Source: Limnochordia bacterium (GTDB lineage Bacteria; Bacillota; Limnochordia; DUMW01). Taken from it: 64,000 nucleotides of DNA. Made by a program: the position numbers and the translations under genes. Under the pieces are notes generated by a model, which saw only the letters and a program-made list of their open reading frames with translations, was not told where the DNA came from and did not search any database. The DNA is taken from contig JALNWK010000003.1 in NCBI GenBank assembly GCA_023230925.1, positions 19,942-83,941 of the forward strand, given 5' to 3'. Shown one piece after another: positions 17,499-26,617 of the stretch. How positions within the stretch are numbered: position 1 is the first letter of the stretch; every line of letters starts with the position of its first letter.

Positions 17499-18719
17499 TT
17501 GACTCCATTTCGTTTCATACATTTAGCAGACTGTCACTTAGATGCGCCTTATGCCACCAAGAATCAGAGGATCAGAAGGCTTCTGCTGGATGCAGCCTAT
17601 GCATCATTTCAGAATGCAGTAGCACTGGCTCTGGAAGAACAGGTCCATGCTTTTCTGATTGCCGGAGACCTCTTCGATGAAAACTATCTGTCCTTTCGTG
17701 GTGAACGCATGCTGATGGAGAATCTAGCCCGTTTGGTTGAGGCGGGGATTAGTGTGATTTATGTGACAGGTAACCATGATCATGGGGGACCGGACTCCAA
17801 GGCCACGAACCTACTGTGGCCAGATATTCATGTTATAGATGATGCTTTCGAAGTGGTGGAGGTACAAAGGGGAGGAGAGCTAGTTGGTGTTGTCGGTGGA
17901 ATGGGGCATAGCTCACCGAAAACCCTAGATAACCTAGCAGCAATGTTTCCCAAACTAGATTACGATGTGCCTACTGTAGGTCTGCTGCATTGTCAAGTGG
18001 CAGCTAGTGTGTCACCCAAAGAGCCCTATGCACCCTGTACCAGAAATGATCTTAAAGACAAAGGTTATGACTACTGGGCTTTGGGCCATATTCATAAACC
18101 ACAGCAGGTTTTGGAACAACCCCTAGCTCACTATTCCGGTAGCCTGATCGGAAACAACCCCAAGGAGGATGGTCCCCGGGGTGTGCTATTGGTGGAACTA
18201 ACAAAGGACTTTGGTCGGGTACAATTTGGACCTACGGCACCGATCCAATGGCTAAGACTAGAGCCGGATCTAAAAGATGTGACCAACTTTGCTCAGTTGA
18301 TTGAGAGACTGCCAAGCCTAGTTCCCATTAAACCCGGTAAGTTACTGGTAAGAATCGAGTTTTCCGGGCCAAGCCCTTTAAGTCAGGAAATAAGAAGGGT
18401 GGCGGCTGATGCGGCGGAATGGGAGGATTTGGCTGAACAGATTACAGAATCAACTGGGGCCCTAGCTGTAGAGCTTAAGCTAGGCACATTAAGTGGCTTA
18501 AAGGACCCCGCGGAGTATAAAAATGCTCCCCATGTTTTGGCCGAAGCCCTCGCCATTTTCGAGGAGCTTGAGCGGAATCCGGAGGATGCTTTGGGATTGT
18601 TACCCAACCTAGCAGGAGTCCGGGAGGGTTTTGTGGATGAGGGGAATCGGAGGGAGTATCTAGTGGAACTGCTTTGTAACCTAGATCAAGAGTTGACCCT
18701 AAAAATGGTCAAGGAATGA
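17499..18719 (+). CDS. yhaO: YhaO-like DNA-repair metallophosphoesterase (Mre11/SbcD family)
   Basis: 406 residues if the TTG at 17499 is used (AGGG 8 bases upstream). The open frame continues back to 17463, inside the previous gene, and GTG 17490 is an alternative. Calcineurin-like phosphoesterase motifs are complete: DCHLD (residues 11-15), GDLFDE (about 58), GNHDHGG (about 91-97), HCQ (about 164) and GHIHKP (about 196). The family includes SbcD/Mre11 nucleases and B. subtilis YhaO. It should work with the YhaN-like ATPase encoded 7 bases downstream as an ATP-dependent DNA-end or hairpin nuclease. The gene begins 10 bases after the BREX operon with no terminator between. Confidence 0.88.
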   Translation: MTPFRFIHLADCHLDAPYATKNQRIRRLLLDAAYASFQNAVALALEEQVHAFLIAGDLFDENYLSFRGERMLMENLARLVEAGISVIYVTGNHDHGGPDSKATNLLWPDIHVIDDAFEVVEVQRGGELVGVVGGMGHSSPKTLDNLAAMFPKLDYDVPTVGLLHCQVAASVSPKEPYAPCTRNDLKDKGYDYWALGHIHKPQQVLEQPLAHYSGSLIGNNPKEDGPRGVLLVELTKDFGRVQFGPTAPIQWLRLEPDLKDVTNFAQLIERLPSLVPIKPGKLLVRIEFSGPSPLSQEIRRVAADAAEWEDLAEQITESTGALAVELKLGTLSGLKDPAEYKNAPHVLAEALAIFEELERNPEDALGLLPNLAGVREGFVDEGNRREYLVELLCNLDQELTLKMVKE

Positions 18720-18726
18720 GGGAAAC

Positions 18727-21303
18727 ATGCGGGTATCAGAGATTGAAATTGCAGCCTTTGGACTTTTTACTGATCTGAAGCTCTGCCTAAAGGACAGTAA
18801 TCTGATCCTGATCCACGGCTCAAATGAGGCGGGTAAATCCACTCTGTTTGCTTTCCTCTCTACTATGCTCTATGGATTTTCTCCGGCTAATCAAGCTCAG
18901 CACCCTTATGTGCCATGGACTGGTGGTCGTCCTGAGGGTGCAGTGGAACTGGTCTTGGCCGATGGAAGTAGCTACCGGGTGGAACGAAACCTTGCCTCCC
19001 GTCCAGCGGGCACCTTGATTAAAGAAGGAAAGACCGTATCCCTTAGGAACCGGGCTGTCCCCTGGGTAGAGCAGATTCCTAAGGGGTTGTTTGAAGAGAT
19101 CTATATGCTTACCCAAGCCCAAATGCAGTTATTTGGACCTAGAACCTGGGAGCAGATCGGTGATCAGCTGGTGACAGGGATTGGGACCAGTTTTCTAGAA
19201 CCAGTCAGCAAGGTGGCCGAGGAGACCTTTAAAGAGGCTCGGAGCCTATGGCGGGAAGATCGACGCCGGAGTAAGTCCCGGGATCTCACAGAGAGAATCA
19301 AGGCCCTTAGAGAACAACGAAAAGAATTGGTAACCGTACAAGACGATTTGAGAAGAAATAATGCCGAAGAAGAAAGGATTCTGGGTCTGGCCCAGCGACT
19401 CCGCAAGGAAAGGGACGAGCTAACAGCTTTCCTGAAGGAGGCTGTTCATCTTCAACCGGCCTATGAGCAACTGCAGCGCATCGAACGGCTATCCGAGACA
19501 CCGTGGAAAGAAGAAGTACAGTCTTTGCCACCGGAGATTGGGGATCGGTTTCAAGAGATTCTCAGGGAGCTAGAGACGGTCGAAGCACAGATGAAAACAC
19601 TAGCAAGAGAGATTGAGGAGCTGCCACCCCTTGCACCGGTTTTAGGACAAGCCCTCGCCTTGGAAGAGGAGATTAGTACATTAAAACAGCAAGAACCTCT
19701 TTATGCTCAAAAGCAAGAGGACATGCAAAGGTTAGTCCAGGAAAGAACGATTCTCGAAGAGCAAATGGCTAGCTTGGAAAAGGCCTGTGGATCAAGCCTC
19801 ACTGAGAGACTGGCCCTTGTGGAGCGGGAAGTCCTAGAAGGAATAATTGCTCGGATCAGGCAGCTTAATGGCAGTATTCACGGGGATGCAAAACCGAAAG
19901 GCTCTCTGGGCTGGCTATCCCTTGGACTAGCCATAATCCTTACGTTGTTGGGTGTTAGGTTATCTCCTTGGTTTTATCTGGGCTCGGTTCCCTTGTGGGG
20001 GTTTGCCGTGGGCAGGCTTTTGGTCTGGCGGGAGTGGCGAAAACGTACGGATTTGCTCATCCGGGCAAGGCGGGATGAGATTGTCCGCTTGGGCGCCCTT
20101 ACCATGCTACCGGAGTCTGCCTGCGCGGATGAGACGATGCTAGATGAGATTCTACGACTCTATGATTGCTATGAGGAACACGTTTCCCAAACTTCAGCAA
20201 TCAAGGAACTAGAGGAATTACTGGAATGCTTCACTTCTTCAATTAGTGGCGTTGGAAAGGGGCTTGGCTTGGAAGGTCCCCCTGCGGAACAACTGGTAAG
20301 GATGTGGCATCTTCTTGAACGGGCCAAAGAGGCTAAGCGGGAAAGCACCCTAATGAAGGAGCGCACGGCGCAAAAACGAGCGGTGCTTGCGGCACGACAG
20401 GACTACTTAAAGGAGCGGTATGCCCAGTATCAGGAGGTACTAGGTCGCATCGGTGAGGGTGATTTAGAGCAGGGTCTGCTCAAAGCCCAAAGGGTGCAAG
20501 CAGATTTACAGACCGCCACAGTGTTAACACAGCAGTTACAAGAATCGTACCATGATCTTGAGGAACTCCGCCGGAGGATCGCCCTAGGGGAACAGGAGGG
20601 CATCTTGTGCCCGTCCAAGGTAAGCAAGGCCCAGGAAAGGTTATCCGCCATTGAAAGGGACGGAGGTCTTTTGGATAGATGCAAGGAAGCCCTGGCCAAA
20701 CTTGCCATAGAAAAGGCTAGCCTGGAAAGACATACGACCCTTGCAGAAGTAGATAGTGAGATCGCAGCCTGTATCGAAGAGTTACAGGAGACTGCTTTTA
20801 TGCGGGATCGTCTCGAACTTACCGGAGCCATCTTACTTGAGGCAGAGCGGCGCTTTCGCGAAAAGCATCAACCAAGTGTACTGAAGATCGCCAGTTCTTA
20901 CTTAGAGAAGATTACCCAGGGGCGATATACCCAAGTTTTCTTCGAAGAAGGTTCTCCTCCCCAACTGGTGGTGAGAAGGACCGGGATCTATGCCCCTATT
21001 CCCATTAAAAGCCTAAGCCAAGGGACCCAGGACCAGGTGCAGTTTTGCTTAAGGTTAGCGATTGCCGAGCATTTGGATGGGGCCCATGAACCATTGCCCA
21101 TTTTCCTTGATGAGATCTTTGTTAACTGGGATCGGGCAAGGGTAATACAGGCTAAGTCATTGGTGAAAGAGGTTAGCAAAAAGCGACAGATCTTTATCTT
21201 CACGTGCCATGAGTGGTTTGCGGAGTTATTGACCAAAAATCTTCCGGTTTGTTCCATTAGTCTGGATCAAAGGATGGGGGTCGCTCAGAGCGAGGGATCG
21301 TAG
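18727..21303 (+). CDS. yhaN: YhaN-like SMC/Rad50-type ATPase with a membrane hairpin
   Basis: 858 residues. Walker A is GSNEAGKST (31-39). The ABC signature region is LSQGTQDQVQFCLRLA (about 762-777) and Walker B is LPIFLDEIFVNWD (about 789-801), giving the split N- and C-terminal halves of Rad50/SbcC proteins joined by long coiled coils. Near residues 391-433 two hydrophobic segments (LGWLSLGLAIILTLLGV, FYLGSVPLWGFAVGRLL) interrupt the coiled coil. This suggests membrane anchoring, unlike SbcC. The product should pair with the preceding phosphoesterase. The gap between the two genes is 7 bases. Confidence 0.88.
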   Translation: MRVSEIEIAAFGLFTDLKLCLKDSNLILIHGSNEAGKSTLFAFLSTMLYGFSPANQAQHPYVPWTGGRPEGAVELVLADGSSYRVERNLASRPAGTLIKEGKTVSLRNRAVPWVEQIPKGLFEEIYMLTQAQMQLFGPRTWEQIGDQLVTGIGTSFLEPVSKVAEETFKEARSLWREDRRRSKSRDLTERIKALREQRKELVTVQDDLRRNNAEEERILGLAQRLRKERDELTAFLKEAVHLQPAYEQLQRIERLSETPWKEEVQSLPPEIGDRFQEILRELETVEAQMKTLAREIEELPPLAPVLGQALALEEEISTLKQQEPLYAQKQEDMQRLVQERTILEEQMASLEKACGSSLTERLALVEREVLEGIIARIRQLNGSIHGDAKPKGSLGWLSLGLAIILTLLGVRLSPWFYLGSVPLWGFAVGRLLVWREWRKRTDLLIRARRDEIVRLGALTMLPESACADETMLDEILRLYDCYEEHVSQTSAIKELEELLECFTSSISGVGKGLGLEGPPAEQLVRMWHLLERAKEAKRESTLMKERTAQKRAVLAARQDYLKERYAQYQEVLGRIGEGDLEQGLLKAQRVQADLQTATVLTQQLQESYHDLEELRRRIALGEQEGILCPSKVSKAQERLSAIERDGGLLDRCKEALAKLAIEKASLERHTTLAEVDSEIAACIEELQETAFMRDRLELTGAILLEAERRFREKHQPSVLKIASSYLEKITQGRYTQVFFEEGSPPQLVVRRTGIYAPIPIKSLSQGTQDQVQFCLRLAIAEHLDGAHEPLPIFLDEIFVNWDRARVIQAKSLVKEVSKKRQIFIFTCHEWFAELLTKNLPVCSISLDQRMGVAQSEGS

Positions 21304-21397
21304 CTACAAAGCATGCAAAAGATACGCAGCGGACAGGAATAAGTGTTATGATCAAGAATAGTTAAGCAGGATGAAAATCTAGCATCAGGGTGAGACC

Positions 21398-21886
21398 ATG
21401 GAGTATGGTGAAGAGGGCTACACGTTAATGGAATTGATGATTGTGATCTCAGTGGCTAGTATTCTAGGGGCGATGATCCTCCTGGTAGTATACTCCGGTG
21501 CCTTGGTACCTAGGCAGATTACTAGTTGGTATGATAGTGAGAGAAATCTTGCTGTGGTGATGCGTGAGATCTCCTATGGCTTTATGGGTAAAGACGGTGC
21601 TTATCCTGGATTAATGCAGGCCAGTGAGGCGATGGTGCCTATGGATGGTGCAGGGATTTCCTACCGGGATTCGGAGGGGATAGAGGTCACCTACACTCTA
21701 GAATGGAATATACTGTATAGATCCTATGGTGAAGAGTGTGTTGCGGTATTATCCGATGTTGCTGCTGTTTCCTTTACCATTGATGAACAGGGACTGGTGG
21801 AGATTGTACTGGAGTTGAGCAAAGTGGGGAACAAACCGCTACGGGCTTTGCAGTACATTGCCCTGCGTAATGCCCAGGGAGGATGA
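21398..21886 (+). CDS. Type IV pilin-like (pseudopilin) protein
   Basis: 162 residues. The prepilin leader is very short (MEYGEEG), with cleavage expected before Y8, Glu at mature position 5 (YTLME) and then a hydrophobic helix of about 22 residues. This is the N-methylation motif processed by prepilin peptidase. The rest is a small globular domain with no recognisable family. With the next gene it forms a two-pilin cassette. Minor pilins of this kind build competence, secretion or twitching pili, but no assembly ATPase, platform or peptidase genes lie here. Confidence 0.8.
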   Translation: MEYGEEGYTLMELMIVISVASILGAMILLVVYSGALVPRQITSWYDSERNLAVVMREISYGFMGKDGAYPGLMQASEAMVPMDGAGISYRDSEGIEVTYTLEWNILYRSYGEECVAVLSDVAAVSFTIDEQGLVEIVLELSKVGNKPLRALQYIALRNAQGG

Positions 21887-21893
21887 CCCCTAT

Positions 21894-22244
21894 ATGGAAC
21901 ATCGAGATGCGGGCTTTACCATTGTAGAGATTATGGTTGTCATTCTGTTGGTAGGGATCATCTTTCCACCAATGTATGCGTTAATCGGGACGATTAATCG
22001 CAGTATGCAGCTTACCTCCGACCAAGCCGAAGCTTATCGGTTAATCCAAAGTGTTGCCGACTACACCAAGAGTAAAGGCAAACTTCCCCCCCAGGATACC
22101 CTCAGAAATCTATCTTCAAGGCTTACGGTTGTGCTTACCACCGCCGAGACCGACCTTGAGGATCTACGGAAGACAACGATTACTATACAAAGACTTGAAC
22201 GGGAGATTGCCTCCTACAGCTTTCTTTGGCGATCCTTCGAGTAG
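21894..22244 (+). CDS. Second type IV pilin-like (pseudopilin) protein
   Basis: 116 residues from ATG 21894, with GGGAGG about 10 bases upstream. The open frame reaches back to 21858, but that start lies inside the previous gene. Leader MEHRDAG, then F8 as mature residue 1, Glu at +5 (FTIVE) and a hydrophobic helix VVILLVGIIFPPMYALIG. The Pro-Pro in the helix is unusual for a pilin. The start is 7 bases after the previous stop, so both are co-transcribed. Function is as for the neighbour: a minor component of a pilus-like machine encoded elsewhere. Confidence 0.78.
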   Translation: MEHRDAGFTIVEIMVVILLVGIIFPPMYALIGTINRSMQLTSDQAEAYRLIQSVADYTKSKGKLPPQDTLRNLSSRLTVVLTTAETDLEDLRKTTITIQRLEREIASYSFLWRSFE

Positions 22245-22253
22245 TAGTAATTC

Positions 22254-23339
22254 TCAATTAGATCCAGTAGTCTCCTCTAAGAAACGCAGTATGTCTAGGG
22301 CCTGGGGAGGGCAACCAGGCAAATGCTTAGGAAAGCTCCGGGTGCAGGACCCAATGCCGATTTGTGTACCCTTTTGTTTTTTGTATCCTTGCCCGATGAC
22401 GATTCTCTGATTCTGGGGCCAAGGACCATGCCTTTTTTCATATCTGTGCAGGGCATGGAGCAGACTGCCGTAACAAGCAGAGCAGGCATCCTTTGCATCC
22501 ACATATTTGCCAAGACGCTGATGTATGCGCGTGGACTGAGTATTATTGATTTGGCCTGGAGTACCAAACTCTTGTATTGTATAGTCTCGCGTACCAACTT
22601 GTAGCTTTTCGGCGAGCAGAATGTATTCTATCTCCGGGGGTTCATAGCCAAGGAGCCTTGCGGCGTAGGCATCGATGGCCACCGGATCGGTGCCACAGAT
22701 GATCCGGTCCATGGCCACAGGGTTTCCACCTTCCTCGAAGGTAAGATCCCCGGCTAAGGCGTCAACCACAATGAGGTGCTGAGGGAGTAGTTTGTTTAAG
22801 AGGGCAATCGGTTGATGTAGGCCAAGGGTATGGAAGCGACGCTTTTCTCGATCGGGAATACATCCTTTAAGGTTTTTCAAAGCACAGGTAATTTTGGTTT
22901 GACAATGGGCTTTTAATACCGGCATATTGATTAGGAAATCTACTTCTAAGGGAGAGGTACAGACCTCGATCCAGGTATCACCGTCCATGAGCTTTCGGGT
23001 TGTATCCTTTTTTAGATCAACTAATGGTACTTGATAGTGTTGACTCAGTTCATTGTAGCCACATACTTCAAAGGCCCTTTTGGTGCTATCGCCTACCCAA
23101 GAGCCTTCCATGATCGAGATGTCTTTGACGCCGTGGTCTTGGAGGTACTCAATTAATGAGGCCACTAATCTAGGATCGGTGGTGGCTCCACTGTCCGCAG
23201 GCTTTGCCACCACGAGGTTTGGCTTGATTCCCACCTTAGTGGAAGGGTGGAGCTCCCTGCCGATTTCCATCTGATCTAGGATGTACCAGAGTCTTTCTTG
23301 AATCTGGTTGACGTCATAGTGCACTAGAATCTGTTCCAT
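22254..23339 (-). CDS. DUF362 domain-containing protein
   Basis: 361 residues from ATG 23339, with AGGAGGGG upstream. The DUF362 pattern is clear: VGIKPNLVVAKPADSGATTDP near the N-terminus, LINMPVLKAHCQTKITCALKNLKG in the middle, and AMDRIICGTDPVAIDAYAARLLG towards the end. Two Cys in the C-terminal part (DACSACYGSLLHALHRY) are retained. Full-length relatives often carry a ferredoxin domain; none is complete here. Proteins of this family are cytoplasmic, probably redox-linked and common in anaerobes, without an established reaction. The gene converges on the pilin genes with 9 bases between stops. Confidence 0.88.
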   Translation of the reverse strand: MEQILVHYDVNQIQERLWYILDQMEIGRELHPSTKVGIKPNLVVAKPADSGATTDPRLVASLIEYLQDHGVKDISIMEGSWVGDSTKRAFEVCGYNELSQHYQVPLVDLKKDTTRKLMDGDTWIEVCTSPLEVDFLINMPVLKAHCQTKITCALKNLKGCIPDREKRRFHTLGLHQPIALLNKLLPQHLIVVDALAGDLTFEEGGNPVAMDRIICGTDPVAIDAYAARLLGYEPPEIEYILLAEKLQVGTRDYTIQEFGTPGQINNTQSTRIHQRLGKYVDAKDACSACYGSLLHALHRYEKRHGPWPQNQRIVIGQGYKKQKGTQIGIGSCTRSFPKHLPGCPPQALDILRFLEETTGSN

Positions 23340-23492
23340 GGGATCCCCTCCTGTTTTAGCACTAGTCTAGCAAATGGAAGGGCGCAAAGCAAATAATCAT
23401 GCCAGACTTTCGCTCTTTCCCCAGGGGTCTTAATATGGTATAGTTGTTCGTAGTTACGGTTAGTTACACTTTGCCGAAGGGGTGGCGCATGC

Positions 23493-24233
23493 ATGGGCAA
23501 AACAGGGAGGCTAGTAAGCCTCGTATTGGTAGTGCTACTTCTCATGGTGGGAAGTAGTATGGCTGCTTTTCCAAAACCGATGGGGTATGTGAATGATTTT
23601 ATTAACGTCATTGATCCTGTTAGTTATAAAGAGATGGAAATCATAGCCAAGAACCTAAAGGAGAGTCAAGGTATAGAGATTGCTGTGGTGACGGTCGCTT
23701 CCACCGATGGCATGACCGCGAAGGAATACGCTGTGGAGCTTTTTAATCAGTGGGGTATTGGTGGTAGCTCCTATGATACCGGGTTATTAATGCTGTTGGT
23801 GATTGGCGAGGAGGATGGCCGGGTACAGCGTGAGATCCAAGTGGAAGTTGGTTATGGCTTGGAAGGTGATTTACCCGACGGCAAAGTCGGTGCCATATTG
23901 GACAACTATGTGCTTCCGCATTTTTCTGAAGGGCAATACGGCAAGGGCCTGCTTGAGGGCATGAAAGCCTACGCGGGAGAACTGACAGGGGAAAGCTATG
24001 TAGTGGATACTGAGGAAAATGATGCGATCAAAACATTGATTAGCTTTTTTGTGATTGTGATCTTATTATTGATCTTCTCCCGTCGCACCCCCTTGATTAT
24101 TGGACCTCGGGGTACCACTAGGGGAAGGCGCGGTGGGGGATACATGCCGCCTCCGAGGGGCCCAAGCGGTGGAGGGTTTGGCGGGTTCGGAGGAGGAAAA
24201 AGCGGTGGTGGAGGAGCCGGCCGCAAATTCTAG
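23493..24233 (+). CDS. TPM-domain (YgcG-type) membrane-anchored protein
   Basis: 246 residues. A signal peptide (LVSLVLVVLLLMVGSSMAAFP) is followed by a TPM domain: GYVNDFINVIDPVSYKEMEIIAKNLKESQGIEIAVVTV, WGIGGSSYDTGLLMLLVI, EVGYGLEGDLPDGKVGAILD and PHFSEGQYGKGLLEGM. A C-terminal transmembrane helix (TLISFFVIVILLLIFS) then leads to a Gly-rich tail (GGGFGGFGGGKSGGGGAGRKF). TPM proteins face the outside of the cell and have been linked to photosystem repair in plants and to envelope functions in bacteria. The stop is 13 bases before lemA, a very common pairing. Confidence 0.9.
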   Translation: MGKTGRLVSLVLVVLLLMVGSSMAAFPKPMGYVNDFINVIDPVSYKEMEIIAKNLKESQGIEIAVVTVASTDGMTAKEYAVELFNQWGIGGSSYDTGLLMLLVIGEEDGRVQREIQVEVGYGLEGDLPDGKVGAILDNYVLPHFSEGQYGKGLLEGMKAYAGELTGESYVVDTEENDAIKTLISFFVIVILLLIFSRRTPLIIGPRGTTRGRRGGGYMPPPRGPSGGGFGGFGGGKSGGGGAGRKF

Positions 24234-24246
24234 GGGAGGAATCAAT

Positions 24247-24801
24247 TTGAAAAAGGGTCTTGTCATTGTTGGTATTGTTGTACTCATATTGGCTGTTGTG
24301 GTCATCGGTCAATACAATAGTCTAGTAAGTATGGAGACAAACGTGGATGCCCAGTGGGCCCAAGTGGAGAATCAATTCCAAAGACGGGCGGATCTGATTC
24401 CTAATCTGGTTAGCACGGTGAAGGGATTTGCCAGTCATGAGCAGGAGATTTTCCAGGAGATTGCCGAGGCCCGTAGTCGATTGCTAAGTGCCCAGGATCC
24501 ACAAAGCCAGATGGAAGCAAATAATAGCCTGGATGCATCTTTGGGTCGTCTTCTTGCTATATCCGAGAATTACCCGACCTTGAAGGCAGATGCAAGCTTT
24601 ATTCGCCTACAAGATGAACTTGCTGGTACGGAGAACAGGATCGCTTTTGAAAGAAAACGATATAACGAATCTGTGGAAAAGTGGAACCGCTCCATTCGCC
24701 GTTTTCCGATGGTGATTGTCGCCAACATGTTCGGTAAAGCACAGTATCCGTACTTCGAAGCTTCTGAACAGGCTAAGAGTGTGCCGCAGGTGGAGTTTTA
24801 G
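24247..24801 (+). CDS. lemA: LemA family protein
   Basis: 184 residues from TTG 24247, with AGGGGAGGA 7 bases upstream; upstream in-frame codons overlap the TPM gene. An N-terminal transmembrane helix (GLVIVGIVVLILAVVVIGQY) is followed by the LemA core: SLVSMETNVDAQWAQVENQFQRRADLIPNLVSTVKG, the family signature, and FIRLQDELAGTENRIAFERKRYNESV. The protein is membrane-anchored with a long helical hairpin. LemA and TPM genes are often found together; their joint role is unknown. Confidence 0.95.
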   Translation: MKKGLVIVGIVVLILAVVVIGQYNSLVSMETNVDAQWAQVENQFQRRADLIPNLVSTVKGFASHEQEIFQEIAEARSRLLSAQDPQSQMEANNSLDASLGRLLAISENYPTLKADASFIRLQDELAGTENRIAFERKRYNESVEKWNRSIRRFPMVIVANMFGKAQYPYFEASEQAKSVPQVEF

Positions 24802-24840
24802 TTAATAGGGCAATAGTTTGGCAGTATTTAGTCGAGTTCA

Positions 24841-24876
24841 AGCCTAGAGATGACCAGGTTAGGTCATCTCTAGGCT
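24841..24876 (+). terminator. Strong hairpin after lemA
   Basis: AGCCTAGAGATGACC (24841-24855) and GGTCATCTCTAGGCT (24862-24876) form a perfect 15-bp stem with a 6-base loop, 39 bases after the lemA stop. No T run follows, so it may act as an mRNA 3' stabiliser as well as a terminator. Confidence 0.65.
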
Positions 24877-24945
24877 CCCGCTAATAAGCCTTTGAGTCAG
24901 TGACTCTGTCTCCTACCTAAGAACATATCCACGGAGGGGTTAGCG

Positions 24946-25710
24946 ATGAGGTTAGGTATTTGCTGTGACGCAGACCAGGCAAAATGGGCCCAGCGTATCG
25001 GATATGAATTTGTGGAGTTAAGTGCTACTCGCTACCTTTCGGGAACCCGAGAAGATTTCGAGTCTCTTTATGAACAGTTGGAAGCCGCAAGCATTAGAGT
25101 TGATGCCTTCAATTGCTTTCTTCCAGGGGATCTTAAGATTGCCGGTCCTAGCCGGGACTTACCGGTAATTGAGGCCTATTTGAATTTGGTCCTTCCTCGG
25201 GCTAAGGCCTTAGGTGCCGAGCTGATTGTCTTTGGCAGTGGCGGAGCTCGCTCGTACCCGGAAGGGTTTCCACAGGATGAGGCCATGGAACAGATTAAGG
25301 AGTTTTTAGCCATGGTGGGTCGGTACGCGAACTTCAATGACCTTTTGATTTGCCTTGAGCCCCTACAGAGTAAGGAATGTAATACAATTAACACCCTCAG
25401 GGAGGCCTCTGCGTTAATCCAAGATGTGGGAGAACCATCACTTAGGTTGACCCTGGACTTGTGGCATATGCATGAAGAAGGGGAATCATATGAGGTCATA
25501 GGTGAAGTTGCTAATGCTTTGCATCATGTTCATGCGGCTGATACGAATCGATTGTACCCAGGTAGTGGCTCCTACGATTTTCGGGCGATGTTCAGGAATC
25601 TTAGGGAAACCGGCTATGCACAAAGGATTTCATGCGAGTTTTCTGTCTCAGATTTTAACCATGATGCTGCATGTGCCTACGCTTTCCTAACAAAGATGCT
25701 GCAAGAGTAA
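24946..25710 (+). CDS. Sugar phosphate isomerase/epimerase (xylose isomerase-like TIM barrel)
   Basis: 254 residues with GGAGGGG before the ATG. The fold elements of the AP-endonuclease-2 / xylose-isomerase-like superfamily are present: MRLGICCD and FVELSATRYL at the start, LIVFGSGGARSYPEGF, the metal-ligand Glu in LICLEPLQSKECN, LTLDLWHMHEEGE, HHVHAADTNR, and the last Glu in ISCEFSV. Such enzymes isomerise or epimerise keto-sugars or inositol derivatives with a divalent metal. The substrate is not known. The PHP phosphoesterase gene follows 74 bases later in the same direction. Confidence 0.88.
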   Translation: MRLGICCDADQAKWAQRIGYEFVELSATRYLSGTREDFESLYEQLEAASIRVDAFNCFLPGDLKIAGPSRDLPVIEAYLNLVLPRAKALGAELIVFGSGGARSYPEGFPQDEAMEQIKEFLAMVGRYANFNDLLICLEPLQSKECNTINTLREASALIQDVGEPSLRLTLDLWHMHEEGESYEVIGEVANALHHVHAADTNRLYPGSGSYDFRAMFRNLRETGYAQRISCEFSVSDFNHDAACAYAFLTKMLQE

Positions 25711-25784
25711 AGGACATTGGGAGTAACTTAAGGAGGTGCGGCGCAACGGAGGGTCTGCTAGCTCCTTCGCTGCGTTACGATTTA

Positions 25785-26525
25785 ATGAAATTGCCTAATC
25801 ATCATAATCACACAGGTAACCATAATTTTTCCTATTGTGCGGAACCAGATCTGTACTTAGAGTGGTACGAAGAACACCAGGAACTGTGGTCCCAGGTTGC
25901 CATCACAGACCATGCTTTTGCAATTGCTTTCCCCAAGGATATTGCTTGGGGATTCCGGTGGCATACCGATCCTTCGTATTTTGAGGAGTACCGGGAGTAC
26001 CGGTTGGATAAAATGAAGCAGTACTTAGATATGTTATCTAGACTAGACCGACGCAAGTTTATCCCTGGTATAGAGCTTGAGGTGACCAGTCGAGGAGAGC
26101 TTACGGTGGATGAGGAGTATATCCCTCACTTCGAGATTATTCTGGGCGCTGTGCACTATCTGCCCGGCGAGGACGAAGAGGAGATCATCGCATCATTTAC
26201 AGAGCAGGTTACAGCCCTGATGGAGCATCCCATAGATATCTTGGCCCATCCTTTCCGCATTTTGGAGCGTAAAATCAGTGACATTCCCCCTTGGCTTATC
26301 GATTTTGTGGTGACGAGGGCCACCGAGGCTAACGTGGCCTTGGAGCTGAATTCCCATAAGATCAGTCCCTATGATGAGACTCTCGTCGCGCGGACCTTAA
26401 AACAGGGGGGGAAGGTCGCCATCGGCACCGATACTCATGCGCGATATGAGTTTCTTGATGCATCCTACCATTTGGATTTGTGCCGAAAGCTAGGTATTGG
26501 TCCGCAGGACATATTCATCAAGTAA
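25785..26525 (+). CDS. PHP-domain phosphoesterase (histidinol-phosphatase-like)
   Basis: 246 residues from ATG 25785. The open frame extends upstream to 25671, but only inside the previous gene; the ribosome binding site for 25785 is weak. PHP metal motifs are all visible: NHHNHTG (about 4-10), AITDHAF, GIELEVTS, GAVHYL, ILAHPF, ALELNSH and AIGTDTH near the C-terminus. Members remove phosphate from histidinol phosphate or from other small phosphate esters and nucleotides. With an isolated hisF elsewhere in the window a histidine role is conceivable, but PHP proteins are broad and the substrate cannot be assigned. Confidence 0.82.
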   Translation: MKLPNHHNHTGNHNFSYCAEPDLYLEWYEEHQELWSQVAITDHAFAIAFPKDIAWGFRWHTDPSYFEEYREYRLDKMKQYLDMLSRLDRRKFIPGIELEVTSRGELTVDEEYIPHFEIILGAVHYLPGEDEEEIIASFTEQVTALMEHPIDILAHPFRILERKISDIPPWLIDFVVTRATEANVALELNSHKISPYDETLVARTLKQGGKVAIGTDTHARYEFLDASYHLDLCRKLGIGPQDIFIK

Positions 26526-26582
26526 CCAAGGATTCGTCTACAAGTCCAGACTACACATTGTCTTAATCAGCGGTGGAAATTG

Positions 26583-26617
26583 ATCGGGAATCAATGAGAT
26601 GGGGCTGATTTCCCGAT
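26583..26617 (+). terminator. Hairpin after the PHP gene
   Basis: ATCGGGAATCA (26583-26593) pairs with TGATTTCCCGAT (26606-26617) with one bulged T and a 12-base loop. It lies 57 bases after the PHP stop in a 227-base non-coding gap. Confidence 0.4.

Noticed and set aside
17499..21303. Assignment of the phosphoesterase/ATPase pair as classical SbcD/SbcC
   Set aside because: The ATPase is only 858 residues and has a membrane hairpin in the coiled coil. This fits the YhaN type, not the 1,000-residue-plus soluble SbcC.
23996..24305. Pro-rich minus-strand frames over the Gly-rich tail of the TPM gene
   Set aside because: Pro runs are the expected antisense of Gly codons (GGN read as NCC); shadow frames.
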